Shown here piece after piece: positions 33,470-42,528 of a DNA stretch of 64,000 nt. Each line of letters opens with the position of its first letter. The stretch's first letter is position 1. The DNA lies in contig VSND01000004.1 of assembly GCA_009774145.1 (NCBI GenBank), positions 1 through 64,000 of the forward strand, read 5' to 3'. The notes below the pieces were generated by a model. The model had not been told where the DNA came from. It saw nothing but the letters and a program-made list of their open reading frames with translations, and ran no database searches. This stretch comes from Lachnospiraceae bacterium (GTDB lineage: Bacteria; Bacillota; Clostridia; Lachnospirales; Lachnospiraceae). Both the position numbers and the translations under genes were made by a program.

Positions 33470-34669
33470 ATGGAAAAGAAAAAACTGGGCCTTGTGCCAA
33501 AACTTATTATTGCGATCATTCTTGGTATTCTGTTTGGACAGTTTCTGCCGGAGAGTGTCTGCCGGGTGGTGGTCACTGCATCCAGCCTGTTCAGCACCTT
33601 TTTGAAATTCGTGATTCCGCTGATGATCGTTGCCTATGTAACCATGGGAATCGCAGATCTGAGCCAGGGAGCAGGGAAACTCCTTCTGATCACGGTCTGT
33701 CTTGCTTACGGTTCCACGCTGATTGCGGGAACCTGCTCCTATCTGGTCGCCAGCGGCCTGTTCCCGAGTTTTATGAGTGCTGAGGCCATGGAGCAGATCG
33801 CAGCAACGGCGGACAATTCCCTGAGCGCCTATTTTGGCATTCAGCTTCAGCCGCTTCTGGACACGCTGTCTGCAGTGGCGCTTGCTTTTGTCCTCGGACT
33901 CTGCCTGTCCACCATGCGGGGGAAGGAGATCGGAAACAGCCTTTATAACGGCATGAAGGACTTTTCCGGCGTCATCGACAAGGTACTGCATACGGTGATT
34001 ATTCCGCTGCTGCCTCTTTACATCTGCGGTACGTTTACCGATATGACGAAGTCCGGCAAGACTTTTGCGATTCTGAGTATCCTCTGGAAAGTATTCCTTG
34101 TGGTGATTCTCATGCATCTGATCTGCATCGCGATCCAGTTTACCATTGCCGGAACCATCAGCAAAAAGAATCCGGTCATGCTGATCAAAAATCAGATTCC
34201 GGGCTATACGACGGCACTGGGGACCCAGTCTTCGGCGGCGACGATCCCGGTCAACTTACAGTGCGCGGAGAAGGACGGCGTGTCCGAGCAGATCCGCAAC
34301 TTTGTGGTGCCGCTGTGCGCCAATATCCATATGGCAGGCTCCATGATCACGATCACGGCCTGCGCCACAGCCGTCTGTCTGATGAACCAGCTGCCCATCA
34401 GTCTTATGACGGTGGTTCCTTTTATCATGACTCTGGGAATTGCCATGGTGGCTTCTCCCGGTGCGCCGGGCGGTTCCATCATGACCGCGCTGCCTTTTCT
34501 GTACATGGTCTTCGGGGCAGAAGCAGGCAATCCGGACGGACCGATCTGCGCGATCATGGTTGCGCTGTACATTACGCAGGATTCTTTCGGCACTGCATGC
34601 AATGTATCCGGAGACAATGCCATCGGTATCATAGTGAATACGATCTATGAAAAATGGATCAGAAAATAA
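33470..34669 (+). CDS. Dicarboxylate/amino acid:cation symporter (DAACS), probably for serine
   Basis: A 399-residue membrane transporter of the DAACS/GltP/SstT family with about eight helices and the re-entrant loop motifs GTQSSAATIPVNL (about 245) and GAPGGSIMTALPF (about 325), plus NVSGDNAIGIIV near the end. It sits directly before sdaAB and sdaAA, so import of L-serine (SstT-like) is the best guess. ATG 33470 has GGAGAG seven bases upstream; ATG 33455 and the longer open frame from 33356 lack a well-spaced ribosome binding site. Confidence 0.85.
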   Translation: MEKKKLGLVPKLIIAIILGILFGQFLPESVCRVVVTASSLFSTFLKFVIPLMIVAYVTMGIADLSQGAGKLLLITVCLAYGSTLIAGTCSYLVASGLFPSFMSAEAMEQIAATADNSLSAYFGIQLQPLLDTLSAVALAFVLGLCLSTMRGKEIGNSLYNGMKDFSGVIDKVLHTVIIPLLPLYICGTFTDMTKSGKTFAILSILWKVFLVVILMHLICIAIQFTIAGTISKKNPVMLIKNQIPGYTTALGTQSSAATIPVNLQCAEKDGVSEQIRNFVVPLCANIHMAGSMITITACATAVCLMNQLPISLMTVVPFIMTLGIAMVASPGAPGGSIMTALPFLYMVFGAEAGNPDGPICAIMVALYITQDSFGTACNVSGDNAIGIIVNTIYEKWIRK

Positions 34670-34687
34670 GAGACAGAGGACAGTCAT

Positions 34688-35347
34688 ATGAATGTATTTG
34701 ATATTATAGGCCCCGTCATGATCGGGCCTTCCAGCTCCCATACTGCAGGCGCAGTCCGTCTGGGAAGAGTCGCGTGGAAGATTCTGGGAGAGCGGGCCGT
34801 ACAGGCCAGGATCCGGCTGTCCGGCTCCTTTGCGCAGACCTGGCGGGGACACGGCACGGACAAAGCGCTGATTGCAGGCATCATGGGCATGCATTCGGAT
34901 GATGAGCGGATCCGCCGTTCGCTGACGCTTGCCGGTGAGGAAGGGCTTGCATATTCTTTTACCGGGGAGGACATTCCAGGAGCGCATCCCAATACGGCCA
35001 GAATCCATCTGAAAGGGGAGAACGGCGCAGAATGCGTGGTGCAGGGAGCCAGTATCGGAGGCGGAAACATTCTGGTCACGGAGATCAACGGCATGGAAGT
35101 GTCTTTTACCGGCCAGTACAATACGCTGATGGTGCTGCATCATGACAAGCCGGGCACCATTGCCGCCGTTACGAATTTTATGGCTTATTCAGGAACAAAC
35201 ATCGGCAATTTCCGTCTGACCCGTCCCAGAAAGGGCGGGGAAGCGGTCATGACCATAGAAGTGGACGGCGATGTGGAGGAGAATCTGATCCAGAGTCTGC
35301 GCATCCTGCCGAATGTCATCAATGTGGTGCTGATCCGCGCGATCTGA
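34688..35347 (+). CDS. sdaAB: L-serine ammonia-lyase, iron-sulfur type, beta subunit
   Basis: Small subunit (219 residues) of the two-component Fe-S serine dehydratase, which turns L-serine into pyruvate and ammonia. The N-terminal SDH beta domain contains IIGPVMIGPSSSHTAGA, and an ACT domain follows at about 145-219 (LHHDKPGTIAAVTNFMAY). Located 18 bases after the symporter and 27 before sdaAA. Confidence 0.96.
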   Translation: MNVFDIIGPVMIGPSSSHTAGAVRLGRVAWKILGERAVQARIRLSGSFAQTWRGHGTDKALIAGIMGMHSDDERIRRSLTLAGEEGLAYSFTGEDIPGAHPNTARIHLKGENGAECVVQGASIGGGNILVTEINGMEVSFTGQYNTLMVLHHDKPGTIAAVTNFMAYSGTNIGNFRLTRPRKGGEAVMTIEVDGDVEENLIQSLRILPNVINVVLIRAI

Positions 35348-35374
35348 AAACAGAACAGGAAAGGAGCAGCTGAT

Positions 35375-36253
35375 ATGCTGGAATATGATTCGATTGCGGC
35401 GATCTGTGAAGCCGCAGAGCAACAACAGGTCACCATATCCGCCCTGGTACTGTCCGATCAGGCGGAACAGACGGAGATGCCAGAGGAAGCGCTGTATGAG
35501 CGGATGAAAAACAGTCTGTATGTCATGCAGGAGGCAGTGCGGGAGGGGAAAAATCCCGATCTTCGCTCCACGTCCGGTCTGACCGGCGGTGATGCAGCCA
35601 GAATGGAAGCCTATGCTGCAGGAGGCGGCATTACAGGGACGTTTCTGAACCATGCCATGGCACGGGCTGTGGCAGTATCGGAGTACAATGCGGCCATGGG
35701 CAGGATCGTGGCGTCGCCCACAGCCGGTTCCTGCGGGATTCTTCCGGGTACGGTCGTCACCATGCTGGAGGAAGGCCGGTGCGATGAACATGCTGCGGTC
35801 ATGGCGCTCTTTACGGCGGGAGCCATAGGGATGGTGATCGCTCAGAAGGCGTCCATAGCGGGCGCGCAGGGCGGATGCCAGGCAGAGTGCGGCTCCGCTT
35901 CCGCCATGGCGGCGGCAGCGCTGGTGGAGCTGGCAGGAGGGACGCCTGCACAGGCGGCGCATGCCTGTGCCATGGCCATTAAGAACCAGCTGGGCCTGGT
36001 ATGCGATCCGGTGGCAGGGCTTGTGGAGATTCCCTGTATCAAACGGAATGTATCGGGCGCCGCCATTGCATTTACCTCTGCGGAGATGGCGCTGGCAGGC
36101 GTGAAGAGCAGGATTCCGGTGGACGAATGCGTGCTTGCCATGCGTCAGGTGGGAGACATGCTTCCGTGCTCTCTGAAGGAGACATCGAAGGCAGGACTGG
36201 CGGCCACTCCAACAGGGCTTCGGCTGAAGAGGCAGGTATTCGGAGAAACGTGA
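35375..36253 (+). CDS. sdaAA: L-serine ammonia-lyase, iron-sulfur type, alpha subunit
   Basis: Large catalytic subunit (292 residues) with conserved cysteine segments GSCGILPGTVV, GGCQAECGSA and CDPVAGLVEIPC that hold the [4Fe-4S] cluster binding serine. With SdaAB it feeds serine into pyruvate. AAGGAGC upstream of ATG 35375 supports the start. The rpmB promoter follows 21 bases later, with no clear terminator between. Confidence 0.96.
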   Translation: MLEYDSIAAICEAAEQQQVTISALVLSDQAEQTEMPEEALYERMKNSLYVMQEAVREGKNPDLRSTSGLTGGDAARMEAYAAGGGITGTFLNHAMARAVAVSEYNAAMGRIVASPTAGSCGILPGTVVTMLEEGRCDEHAAVMALFTAGAIGMVIAQKASIAGAQGGCQAECGSASAMAAAALVELAGGTPAQAAHACAMAIKNQLGLVCDPVAGLVEIPCIKRNVSGAAIAFTSAEMALAGVKSRIPVDECVLAMRQVGDMLPCSLKETSKAGLAATPTGLRLKRQVFGET

Positions 36254-36274
36254 TAAAAAAAAGTAAAATTTTGC

Positions 36275-36303
36275 TTGCAAATCCTGAAAGATTCTGGTAG
36301 AAT
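36275..36303 (+). promoter_or_regulatory. Promoter for rpmB
   Basis: TTGCAA (36275-36280), 17-base spacer, and an extended -10 TGG-TAGAAT (36295-36303). Confidence 0.7.
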
Positions 36304-36355
36304 AACAGGAGTTATGAGTCCAGAGGGCTCAAATAAGCCTAAGGGAGGTGCAATG

Positions 36356-36541
36356 ATGGCGAAATGTGCAATTTGTGACAAGAGTGTTCACTTTGGAAAC
36401 AATGTGAGTCATTCCCATAGAAAAACCAGCAAAATGTGGAGATCCAATGTGAAATCCGTGAAAGTGAAAGTAAACGGCGGAGCAAAGAAAATGTACGTAT
36501 GCACTTCTTGCTTAAAGTCCGGTAAAGTGGAAAGAGCTTAA
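36356..36541 (+). CDS. rpmB: Ribosomal protein bL28
   Basis: A 61-residue large-subunit ribosomal protein. It is the zinc-binding form with four cysteines: CAIC at 4-7 and CTSC near the C-terminus. Two adjacent ATGs (36353 and 36356) follow GGGAGGTG; the second gives the usual start MAKCAIC. Upstream of yloU as in Bacillus, but here on the same strand. Confidence 0.96.
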   Translation: MAKCAICDKSVHFGNNVSHSHRKTSKMWRSNVKSVKVKVNGGAKKMYVCTSCLKSGKVERA

Positions 36542-36568
36542 TCGGCGGGCATTTAACAGGACTGCATG

Positions 36569-36599
36569 AAGGGGTTGTCGATGTGACAGCCCTTTTTCT
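36569..36599 (+). terminator. Intrinsic terminator after rpmB
   Basis: GGGTTGTC (36572-36579) pairs with GACAGCCC (36585-36592), one G-U, flanked by AA upstream and TTTTT downstream. Confidence 0.85.
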
Positions 36600-36617
36600 T
36601 TATTTCCGTAAGCGGGG

Positions 36618-36764
36618 TCAGCAGCTGGAAAAACACTGATATCCGCAGAGGATCAGAACGGCAGACAGGAAGATCCGGAGGAACAGATTGTCTTCCGGCA
36701 AAAACAGTGTGATAAATATCCCGATACCGATCCAGAACAGGATAAACCCAATGGTTTTTTTCAT
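36618..36764 (-). CDS. Small two-helix membrane protein (48 residues)
   Basis: A minus-strand frame from ATG 36764 to TGA 36618 gives MKKTIGFILFWIGIGIF..., two hydrophobic helices (about 4-22 and 30-44) separated by PEDNLF. This pattern is typical of small membrane proteins seen near other genes in Lachnospiraceae, and the charge pattern (KK at the start) fits insertion. There is only a weak ribosome binding site (AGGACGG). It fills most of the gap between rpmB and yloU. Coding is likely but not certain. Confidence 0.5.
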   Translation of the reverse strand: MKKTIGFILFWIGIGIFITLFLPEDNLFLRIFLSAVLILCGYQCFSSC

Positions 36765-36865
36765 AAATGGCCGTCCTGATGTCAGAGTTTGTTTATTCTA
36801 TTTATATGCAGAAGGATGAAAAATAGAAAAAATAAAATTTTATTTCATTTTTACAGGATATCGGG

Positions 36866-36871
36866 TATAAT
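36866..36871 (+). promoter_or_regulatory. -10 element for yloU-fakA
   Basis: A perfect TATAAT (36866-36871) with a weak TTTCAT 17 bases before it (36843-36848), 70 bases before the yloU start. Confidence 0.55.
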
Positions 36872-36940
36872 AGTTAATAATTATGTGTGTCTGTGGAAAC
36901 GCCGGTGTTTCACAGGCGAATAGAACCGGGAGGTATTCAT

Positions 36941-37297
36941 ATGCAGGGACAGATTAGTACGGAACTGGGCAGCATCACCATTGATGCAGATGTCATTGCC
37001 ACTTATGCGGGCTCTGTTGCGATCGGGTGCAGCGGTATTGTCGGTATGGCATCGCTGGATATGCGGGATGGTCTGATGAAGCTTTTGAAAAAAGACAGCA
37101 TCAAAAGAGGGATTGAGGTAGCCATCGAGAATAACGAGATCTATCTGGCATTTCATATGATCGTAGCTTATGGAGTCAACATTCCTGTAGTGTCCGAGAA
37201 TCTGATCGATTCGGTTAAATATCAGGTGGAAGCATTTACCGGTATGAAGATCGGAAAGATTGACATCTTTGTAGAAGGCGTGAGAGTGATTGATTAA
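36941..37297 (+). CDS. Asp23/Gls24 family protein (YloU-like)
   Basis: A 118-residue Asp23/Gls24 domain protein (STELGSITIDADVIATYAGSVAIGCSGIVGM). In Firmicutes these associate with envelope stress, and the YloU-YloV pair is linked to fatty-acid kinase function. GGGAGGT lies upstream of ATG 36941. The kinase gene follows 18 bases later. Confidence 0.93.
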   Translation: MQGQISTELGSITIDADVIATYAGSVAIGCSGIVGMASLDMRDGLMKLLKKDSIKRGIEVAIENNEIYLAFHMIVAYGVNIPVVSENLIDSVKYQVEAFTGMKIGKIDIFVEGVRVID

Positions 37298-37315
37298 CGA
37301 GGGAGGAACTGCATT

Positions 37316-38992
37316 GTGATGAAGACAATTGATGCTCAGATGGTTGCAAAGATGTTTCTGGGCGGTGCCAAAAATCTTGAATCCAAAAAAGAGTGGATCA
37401 ATGAACTGAATGTATTTCCGGTGCCGGATGGAGATACGGGGACGAACATGACGCTGACCATTACGGCGGCGGCAGGCGAGGTCGGCAATCTGGAAGAGCT
37501 GAATATGGAGACGCTGGCAAAGTGTATCTCTTCCGGTTCCCTGCGCGGCGCACGGGGAAATTCCGGTGTGATCCTGTCACAGCTGTTAAGGGGATTTACA
37601 AAAGGGATTAAGGATCAGGAAGAGCTGGACGTCATTGATCTGGCAAATGCCATGCAAAAAGCGGTGGAGACTGCATATAAGGCAGTTATGAAGCCGAAGG
37701 AGGGTACGATCCTGACGGTTGCGAAGGGAGCTGCTTTGAAGGCGGCGGAGCTTGCGCAGAGCATGGAAGACATGGAAGAATTCTGCCGTCTGGTTATTGA
37801 GGAAGCGCAGGAGGTCCTGTCCCGGACTCCGGACATGCTTCCGGTGCTGAAGGAAGCCGGCGTGGTGGATTCCGGCGGACAGGGACTGGTGGAGGTGCTG
37901 AAAGGATGCTATGATGCCCTTCTTGGCAAGGAAGTGGATTATTCCTTTGAAACTCCGAAAAAAGAAAGCGAGGTCCGGATCAGCGCCCGGACAGAGGCGG
38001 AGATCCGTTTTGGATACTGTACGGAATTTATCATCATGCTGGAGAAAGCGTATGATGAAAAGACGGAACTGGAGTTTAAGGCATTTCTGGAGTCTATCGG
38101 AGATTCGATCGTGGTGGTGTCAGATGACGATATCGTCAAGGTGCACGTACATACGAACGATCCCGGACTTGCCATCCAGAGAGCGCTTACGTATGGTGCC
38201 CTGTCCCGTATGAAAATTGACAACATGCGTCTGGAGCACGAGGAGAAGCTGATCAAGGATGCTTCCCGGATCGCTGCAGAGCAGAAAAAGCAGGACGAAG
38301 CAAAAAAAGCAGAAAAGAAAGAAGAACCCCGAAAAGAGATGGGCTTTATCTCGGTATCCATCGGAGAAGGTGTCGGCGAGATCTTCAAAGGACTGGGCGT
38401 GGACTATCTGATCGAAGGCGGACAGACGATGAATCCCAGCACGGAGGATATGCTTGAAGCGATCAGTCAGGTGAACGCCGATCATATCTTCATCCTTCCG
38501 AATAACAAGAACATTATTCTGGCAGCCAATCAGGCAGGTTCTCTGACCAGTGACAAGCATGTGATCGTGATCCCGACGAAGACGGTTCCGCAGGGAATTA
38601 CGGCAATGGTCAATTATATTCCGGAGGAGACGCCGGGAGAGAATGAACTGCGGATGCAGGAGGAGATTCAGAACGTAAAGACCGGTCAGGTGACCTATGC
38701 CGTCCGGGATACAAAGATCGACGACAAGGAGATTCACCTTGGAGATATCATGGGGATTGGAGATGACGGGATCCTGGCTGTGGGGAAAGAGGTTCAGGAG
38801 ACTGCGCTGTCCATGATGGAGGAACTGGTGGATGCGGATTCGGAGATCATCGGCGTCTATTATGGCGAGGAAGTATCTGAAGAAGATGCACAGGCACTTG
38901 GAGAAAAGATTGCGGAGAAGTATCCGAATACAGAAGTAGAAGTGCATTATGGCGGACAGCCGATCTACTATTATGTAGTATCCGTTGAATAA
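37316..38992 (+). CDS. fakA: DhaL-domain fatty acid kinase FakA (YloV-like)
   Basis: A 558-residue ATP-dependent kinase that phosphorylates fatty acids carried by FakB/DegV proteins, feeding exogenous fatty acids to PlsX/PlsY. The N-terminal DhaL/DAK2 domain contains the Mg-ATP loop NVFPVPDGDTGTNM (about 28-41) and GSLRGARGNSGVILSQ. A lysine-rich linker near 325 leads to the C-terminal FakA domain. GTG 37316 has the better-spaced ribosome binding site (GAGGGAGG, eight bases), but ATG 37319 is equally possible. Length matches the family. Confidence 0.92.
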   Translation: MMKTIDAQMVAKMFLGGAKNLESKKEWINELNVFPVPDGDTGTNMTLTITAAAGEVGNLEELNMETLAKCISSGSLRGARGNSGVILSQLLRGFTKGIKDQEELDVIDLANAMQKAVETAYKAVMKPKEGTILTVAKGAALKAAELAQSMEDMEEFCRLVIEEAQEVLSRTPDMLPVLKEAGVVDSGGQGLVEVLKGCYDALLGKEVDYSFETPKKESEVRISARTEAEIRFGYCTEFIIMLEKAYDEKTELEFKAFLESIGDSIVVVSDDDIVKVHVHTNDPGLAIQRALTYGALSRMKIDNMRLEHEEKLIKDASRIAAEQKKQDEAKKAEKKEEPRKEMGFISVSIGEGVGEIFKGLGVDYLIEGGQTMNPSTEDMLEAISQVNADHIFILPNNKNIILAANQAGSLTSDKHVIVIPTKTVPQGITAMVNYIPEETPGENELRMQEEIQNVKTGQVTYAVRDTKIDDKEIHLGDIMGIGDDGILAVGKEVQETALSMMEELVDADSEIIGVYYGEEVSEEDAQALGEKIAEKYPNTEVEVHYGGQPIYYYVVSVE

Positions 38993-38993
38993 G

Positions 38994-39674
38994 ATGAATG
39001 AAATTTTTGAACTTCCCGCTCCACAGCTTAAGGTCCTTCTTGCAGATGTCGTGACCCCTGCGCTTCCCGGTTTCACCCACAACGGCGCATACCTCTGGTA
39101 TTCCTCCTGGGAAAACCGCTGCCGGAAGGTGGTGCGGGTATACCCTCTGAAAGGCGCTGATTATATCTTCCAGTGGGGCCTGTGCTTTGATTTTCTGCCG
39201 GTCTTCGGCGAGAGCGGAAGCTGCCGCTATGAGCGTACGGATAAGTCTGTGGGACTGCACCTGTTCTGCTGGCCACCGGGTCATTGGGGTTTTACCATCA
39301 GGAGGAGTGTTCCCTGCCGCTTCAGCCGTTTCTGCAGAGACTTCGGCGACGTAGAATCCCAGTTGCTCCAGGCTTTTCATGAGGCTCAGGGTCTTTTTAC
39401 GCCTTGGTTTCAAAACTGCTGCGGCCTGCACGGTGCCCTGGCCGAGGCCAGGCGCCAGTGCGATGACCCTGCTTCTCAATATAACTGGCCAGGCCCCGAC
39501 TATGTGAAAGCTTTTCTCCTGGCAGTCAACGGCGATGTGCAGACAGGAATGAAAGTGCTGGATGAGTTCTGGACCAAAAGGGGCGGGGATTTTCCGCCGG
39601 CTCTTTATGAAAAACTTCAGAAAAAGCTGCTGGCCTGCGCCGATGGAGGGGATAATATAAACGACCGGAAATGA
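38994..39674 (+). CDS. DUF4304-like protein, possible immunity-type protein
   Basis: A 226-residue soluble protein beginning one base after the fakA stop. The N-terminal half (LPGFTHNGAYLWYSSW ... VVRVYPLKGADYIFQWGLCFDFLPV) resembles DUF4304 proteins, which occur as immunity-like genes in polymorphic toxin loci. The rest is Cys- and Trp-rich (CWPPGHWGF, WFQNCCGLHG). Codon use is visibly different from that of its neighbours, with many C-ending codons and CCC/CTT, suggesting acquisition from elsewhere. No ribosome binding site better than the end of fakA is seen. Family match is moderate; function is inference. Confidence 0.55.
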   Translation: MNEIFELPAPQLKVLLADVVTPALPGFTHNGAYLWYSSWENRCRKVVRVYPLKGADYIFQWGLCFDFLPVFGESGSCRYERTDKSVGLHLFCWPPGHWGFTIRRSVPCRFSRFCRDFGDVESQLLQAFHEAQGLFTPWFQNCCGLHGALAEARRQCDDPASQYNWPGPDYVKAFLLAVNGDVQTGMKVLDEFWTKRGGDFPPALYEKLQKKLLACADGGDNINDRK

Positions 39675-39744
39675 TTGTGTACGGATGGAAAACAGATTAT
39701 CATTCCACTGATAAATGCAGAAACTGTGCGGAAGGTGTTGCAAA

Positions 39745-40311
39745 ATGGATTTTATTAAAATACTGCGTGAGGATTCTGACCTGTCAGATCTGTTATGCGA
39801 TGTTTGCGATATGGAAATTTTTCCGGAATTCAAGACGCCGCAGGATGAATCTGGACACCTGTCCTATAATATTTCTGGAAAAACATTTGCCAGAACAGGT
39901 TCTGGAAGTGAATATATATTACTTGAAGACGGGTCAATAGGCTTTTGGGGAAGTGAAGGCAAATGCGGCAGAATTGCGGATAACCTGCAGGAGTTTTTTG
40001 AATTTATGGTAAACTGCCCCTGTTGGCTGGATTATTTAGATGAAGGAGAATATCAGGACAGGGAGAGCCTTCATGAGTTTGCAAAAGAAGTCTTTGAGGA
40101 ACATATGGAAAATGCTGCGGATATGGAGTTTGATTTGTCTGAAGCACAGCAGGAACTGGCGGATCGTCTGGGAATAGAGAAGAAAGAGGATGTTGCAGAT
40201 ATATGGATGCGGTTTTATCATTGTACCAGGCGTGAGCCTCGTTTTATCTCAACATATACTGAAAATGACGGCAGTATACACAGCGGTACCGGTTCCGTGT
40301 TTGACCGATGA
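39745..40311 (+). CDS. SMI1/KNR4-like (SUKH) protein, possible immunity protein
   Basis: A 188-residue acidic protein. The central segment EYILLEDGSIGFWGSEGKCGRIADNLQEFFEFMV has the pattern of SUKH-superfamily proteins, which often neutralise toxins in contact-dependent or type VII systems. ATG 39745 with GGAAGGTG seven bases upstream is preferred over a longer frame from 39715. No toxin gene is nearby, so it looks like an orphan immunity gene inserted with the DUF4304-like one between fakA and recG. Confidence 0.6.
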   Translation: MDFIKILREDSDLSDLLCDVCDMEIFPEFKTPQDESGHLSYNISGKTFARTGSGSEYILLEDGSIGFWGSEGKCGRIADNLQEFFEFMVNCPCWLDYLDEGEYQDRESLHEFAKEVFEEHMENAADMEFDLSEAQQELADRLGIEKKEDVADIWMRFYHCTRREPRFISTYTENDGSIHSGTGSVFDR

Positions 40312-40370
40312 ACGCCGTCTTTCACAGGACCTGAACATTCAGCGGATGATTGATGTATGAGGAAAAAGGT

Positions 40371-42428
40371 ATGAAGCTTCAGGATTCGATCATAAAGATC
40401 AAGGGAATCGGAGAAAAAACGGCGGTTTCTTTTGCGAAAGTCGGCATTCATACAATTGAAGATCTGATTCAGTATTATCCGCGGGCCTATGAGACATATG
40501 AGGAGCCGGCGGCGCTGTCGGATGTGGAGGACGGGAAGAAATATGCAGTCCAGGGCTGTATTCTGTCCGTGTCGGCGGTGAAAAGGTATGCAAAATATCA
40601 GGTGTTCACAGCACAGATTCGGGTAGGGCAGGAAGTGATGCAGGGAACCTGGTTCAACATGCCCTTTCTTCGGAACCATTTTCAGCGGGGCGGACAGTAT
40701 GTTTTCAGAGGAATCGTGTATATCCGGGGAAATCAGTATCGGATGGAGCAGCCGGAATATTATACCCTGGGAGAGTATGACAGGCTGCTCCATGTGATGC
40801 AGCCGAAATATCCGCTGACTGCAGGGCTGACCGGGAAGATGGTGGCAAAGGCCGTCCGTCAGGCGCTGGATGGAGAAGAGATCTGTGTAGAAGAATATCT
40901 TCCGGAAGATATAAGAAAGAATTATGGGCTCATGCAGGAGCAGCAGGCCGTCCGTCAGGTGCATTTTCCGGTGAATGAAGAAGAGATGCGGATGGCAAGG
41001 GACCGTCTGGTATTTGATGAGTTTCTTCTGTTTATTCTGGGAATCCGGAGACTGAAGGAAAGCCAGGGGGAACTTCCGAATGAGGCGAAGATGGCAGAAG
41101 CGGAAGAGACAAAGCGGCTGATCGGGGAACTGCCTTATGAACTGACAGGGGCGCAGAAGAAGGTCTGGAAGGAAATTGCTGCGGATATGACGGGAAATCA
41201 TATCATGAACCGTCTGATACAGGGAGACGTGGGTTCCGGAAAGACAATTCTGGCAGTGCTGGCGCTCATTATGGCAGGGTGCAACGGGTATCAGGGGGCT
41301 CTGATGGTGCCTACGGAGGTGCTGGCAAAGCAGCATTTTCAGTCGGTCAGCGAACTGCTTGTCCAGTATCAGATCCCGCTGAAAGCGGTACTTCTGACCG
41401 GATCCATGACAGCGAAGGAGAAGAAAGCGGCAGGGGAAGCGATTGCCTGCGGGACAGCGCAGATTGTGATCGGAACCCATGCGCTGATTCAGGAAAAAGT
41501 GGATTATCACAGACTTGGACTGGTGGTGACAGATGAACAGCACCGGTTTGGAGTCCGCCAGCGGGAGATGCTGGCGGGCAAGGGACTGCATCCCCATGTG
41601 CTGGTCATGAGTGCAACCCCGATTCCGAGGACGCTGGCCATCATCATCTACGGCGATCTGGATATATCTGTGGTGGATGAGCTTCCGGCACACCGCCTTC
41701 CCATCAAAAACTGTGTGGTGGATGAGTCCTGGCGTCCCAATGCTTACCGTTTTATGGAAAAAGAGACGGCGGCGGGACATCAGGTGTACATCATCTGTCC
41801 AATGGTGGAAGAGAGCGAGGAGATGGAGCTGGAAAATGTCACGGATTATACAGAAAGGCTTCAGAAAATTCTGCCGGGGCATCAGATCGCCTGTCTTCAT
41901 GGAAAAATGAAACCGAAGGAAAAGAATGAGATCATGGAGCGGTTTGCAGAAGGCAGGATCCAGATCCTGGTATCCACAACGGTGATCGAGGTAGGGATCA
42001 ATGTGCCGAATGCAACAGTGATGATGGTGGAAAATGCAGAGCGTTTTGGCCTGGCGCAGCTTCATCAGCTCAGAGGCCGTGTGGGGCGCGGAGCGGCGCA
42101 GTCCTATTGTATCTTTATGAGCGGCAATAAGGGGAAGGAGACTAAAAAAAGACTGGATGTACTGAACCGGTCCAATGACGGATTTTATATTGCGGGTGAA
42201 GATCTGAAGCTTCGGGGCCCCGGAGATTTATTCGGAATCCGGCAGAGCGGAATTCTGGAATTCAGGCTGGGAGATGTGTTTCAGGACTCGAAAGTACTGA
42301 AACAGGCTGCTGAAGCGGCGGGCAGGCTGCTGAAAGAGGACCCGGAACTGAAAAAACCGGAACATGAGAGGCTGGCCGGGCGTCTGGAGGGTTATCTGAA
42401 AAAGGGCGGAGAGAATCTGAATTTATAA
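40371..42428 (+). CDS. recG: ATP-dependent DNA helicase RecG
   Basis: A 685-residue fork-remodelling helicase with an N-terminal wedge/OB domain (KIKGIGEKTAVSFAKVGIHTIEDLIQYYPRAYETYEE), Walker A GDVGSGKT near 285, DEQHRFGVRQR near 388, and the helicase C domain with VIEVGINVPNATVMMVENAERFGLAQLHQLRGRVGRG. ATG 40371 fits the family start MKLQDSIIKIKG and is preceded by GAGGAA; TTG 40350 and ATG 40353 are less likely. Confidence 0.96.
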   Translation: MKLQDSIIKIKGIGEKTAVSFAKVGIHTIEDLIQYYPRAYETYEEPAALSDVEDGKKYAVQGCILSVSAVKRYAKYQVFTAQIRVGQEVMQGTWFNMPFLRNHFQRGGQYVFRGIVYIRGNQYRMEQPEYYTLGEYDRLLHVMQPKYPLTAGLTGKMVAKAVRQALDGEEICVEEYLPEDIRKNYGLMQEQQAVRQVHFPVNEEEMRMARDRLVFDEFLLFILGIRRLKESQGELPNEAKMAEAEETKRLIGELPYELTGAQKKVWKEIAADMTGNHIMNRLIQGDVGSGKTILAVLALIMAGCNGYQGALMVPTEVLAKQHFQSVSELLVQYQIPLKAVLLTGSMTAKEKKAAGEAIACGTAQIVIGTHALIQEKVDYHRLGLVVTDEQHRFGVRQREMLAGKGLHPHVLVMSATPIPRTLAIIIYGDLDISVVDELPAHRLPIKNCVVDESWRPNAYRFMEKETAAGHQVYIICPMVEESEEMELENVTDYTERLQKILPGHQIACLHGKMKPKEKNEIMERFAEGRIQILVSTTVIEVGINVPNATVMMVENAERFGLAQLHQLRGRVGRGAAQSYCIFMSGNKGKETKKRLDVLNRSNDGFYIAGEDLKLRGPGDLFGIRQSGILEFRLGDVFQDSKVLKQAAEAAGRLLKEDPELKKPEHERLAGRLEGYLKKGGENLNL

Positions 42429-42528
42429 AACATCTGATTTCTGATGTTCCATATAAAACGGCAGAAGCAGGTCTGTTCCTGAAAGCCGCAGGATTAAAAA
42501 ATCTGTCAGAAAATGAAGGAATTGTCAG

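Noticed and set aside
38847..39833. A 328-codon open frame on the minus strand opposite fakA's end and the DUF4304-like gene
   Set aside because: It has no recognisable domain and no ribosome binding site, and it overlaps genes with family motifs on the + strand. Codon bias of the + strand genes leaves such frames open.
38994..40311. A full toxin-immunity or type VII secretion locus
   Set aside because: Only immunity-like proteins are present; no LXG, WXG100 or RHS-type toxin gene lies in the window.
40218..42065. A 615-codon minus-strand open frame opposite recG
   Set aside because: recG has all helicase motifs on the + strand; the opposite frame is rich in His, Leu and Phe as expected for an antisense shadow.
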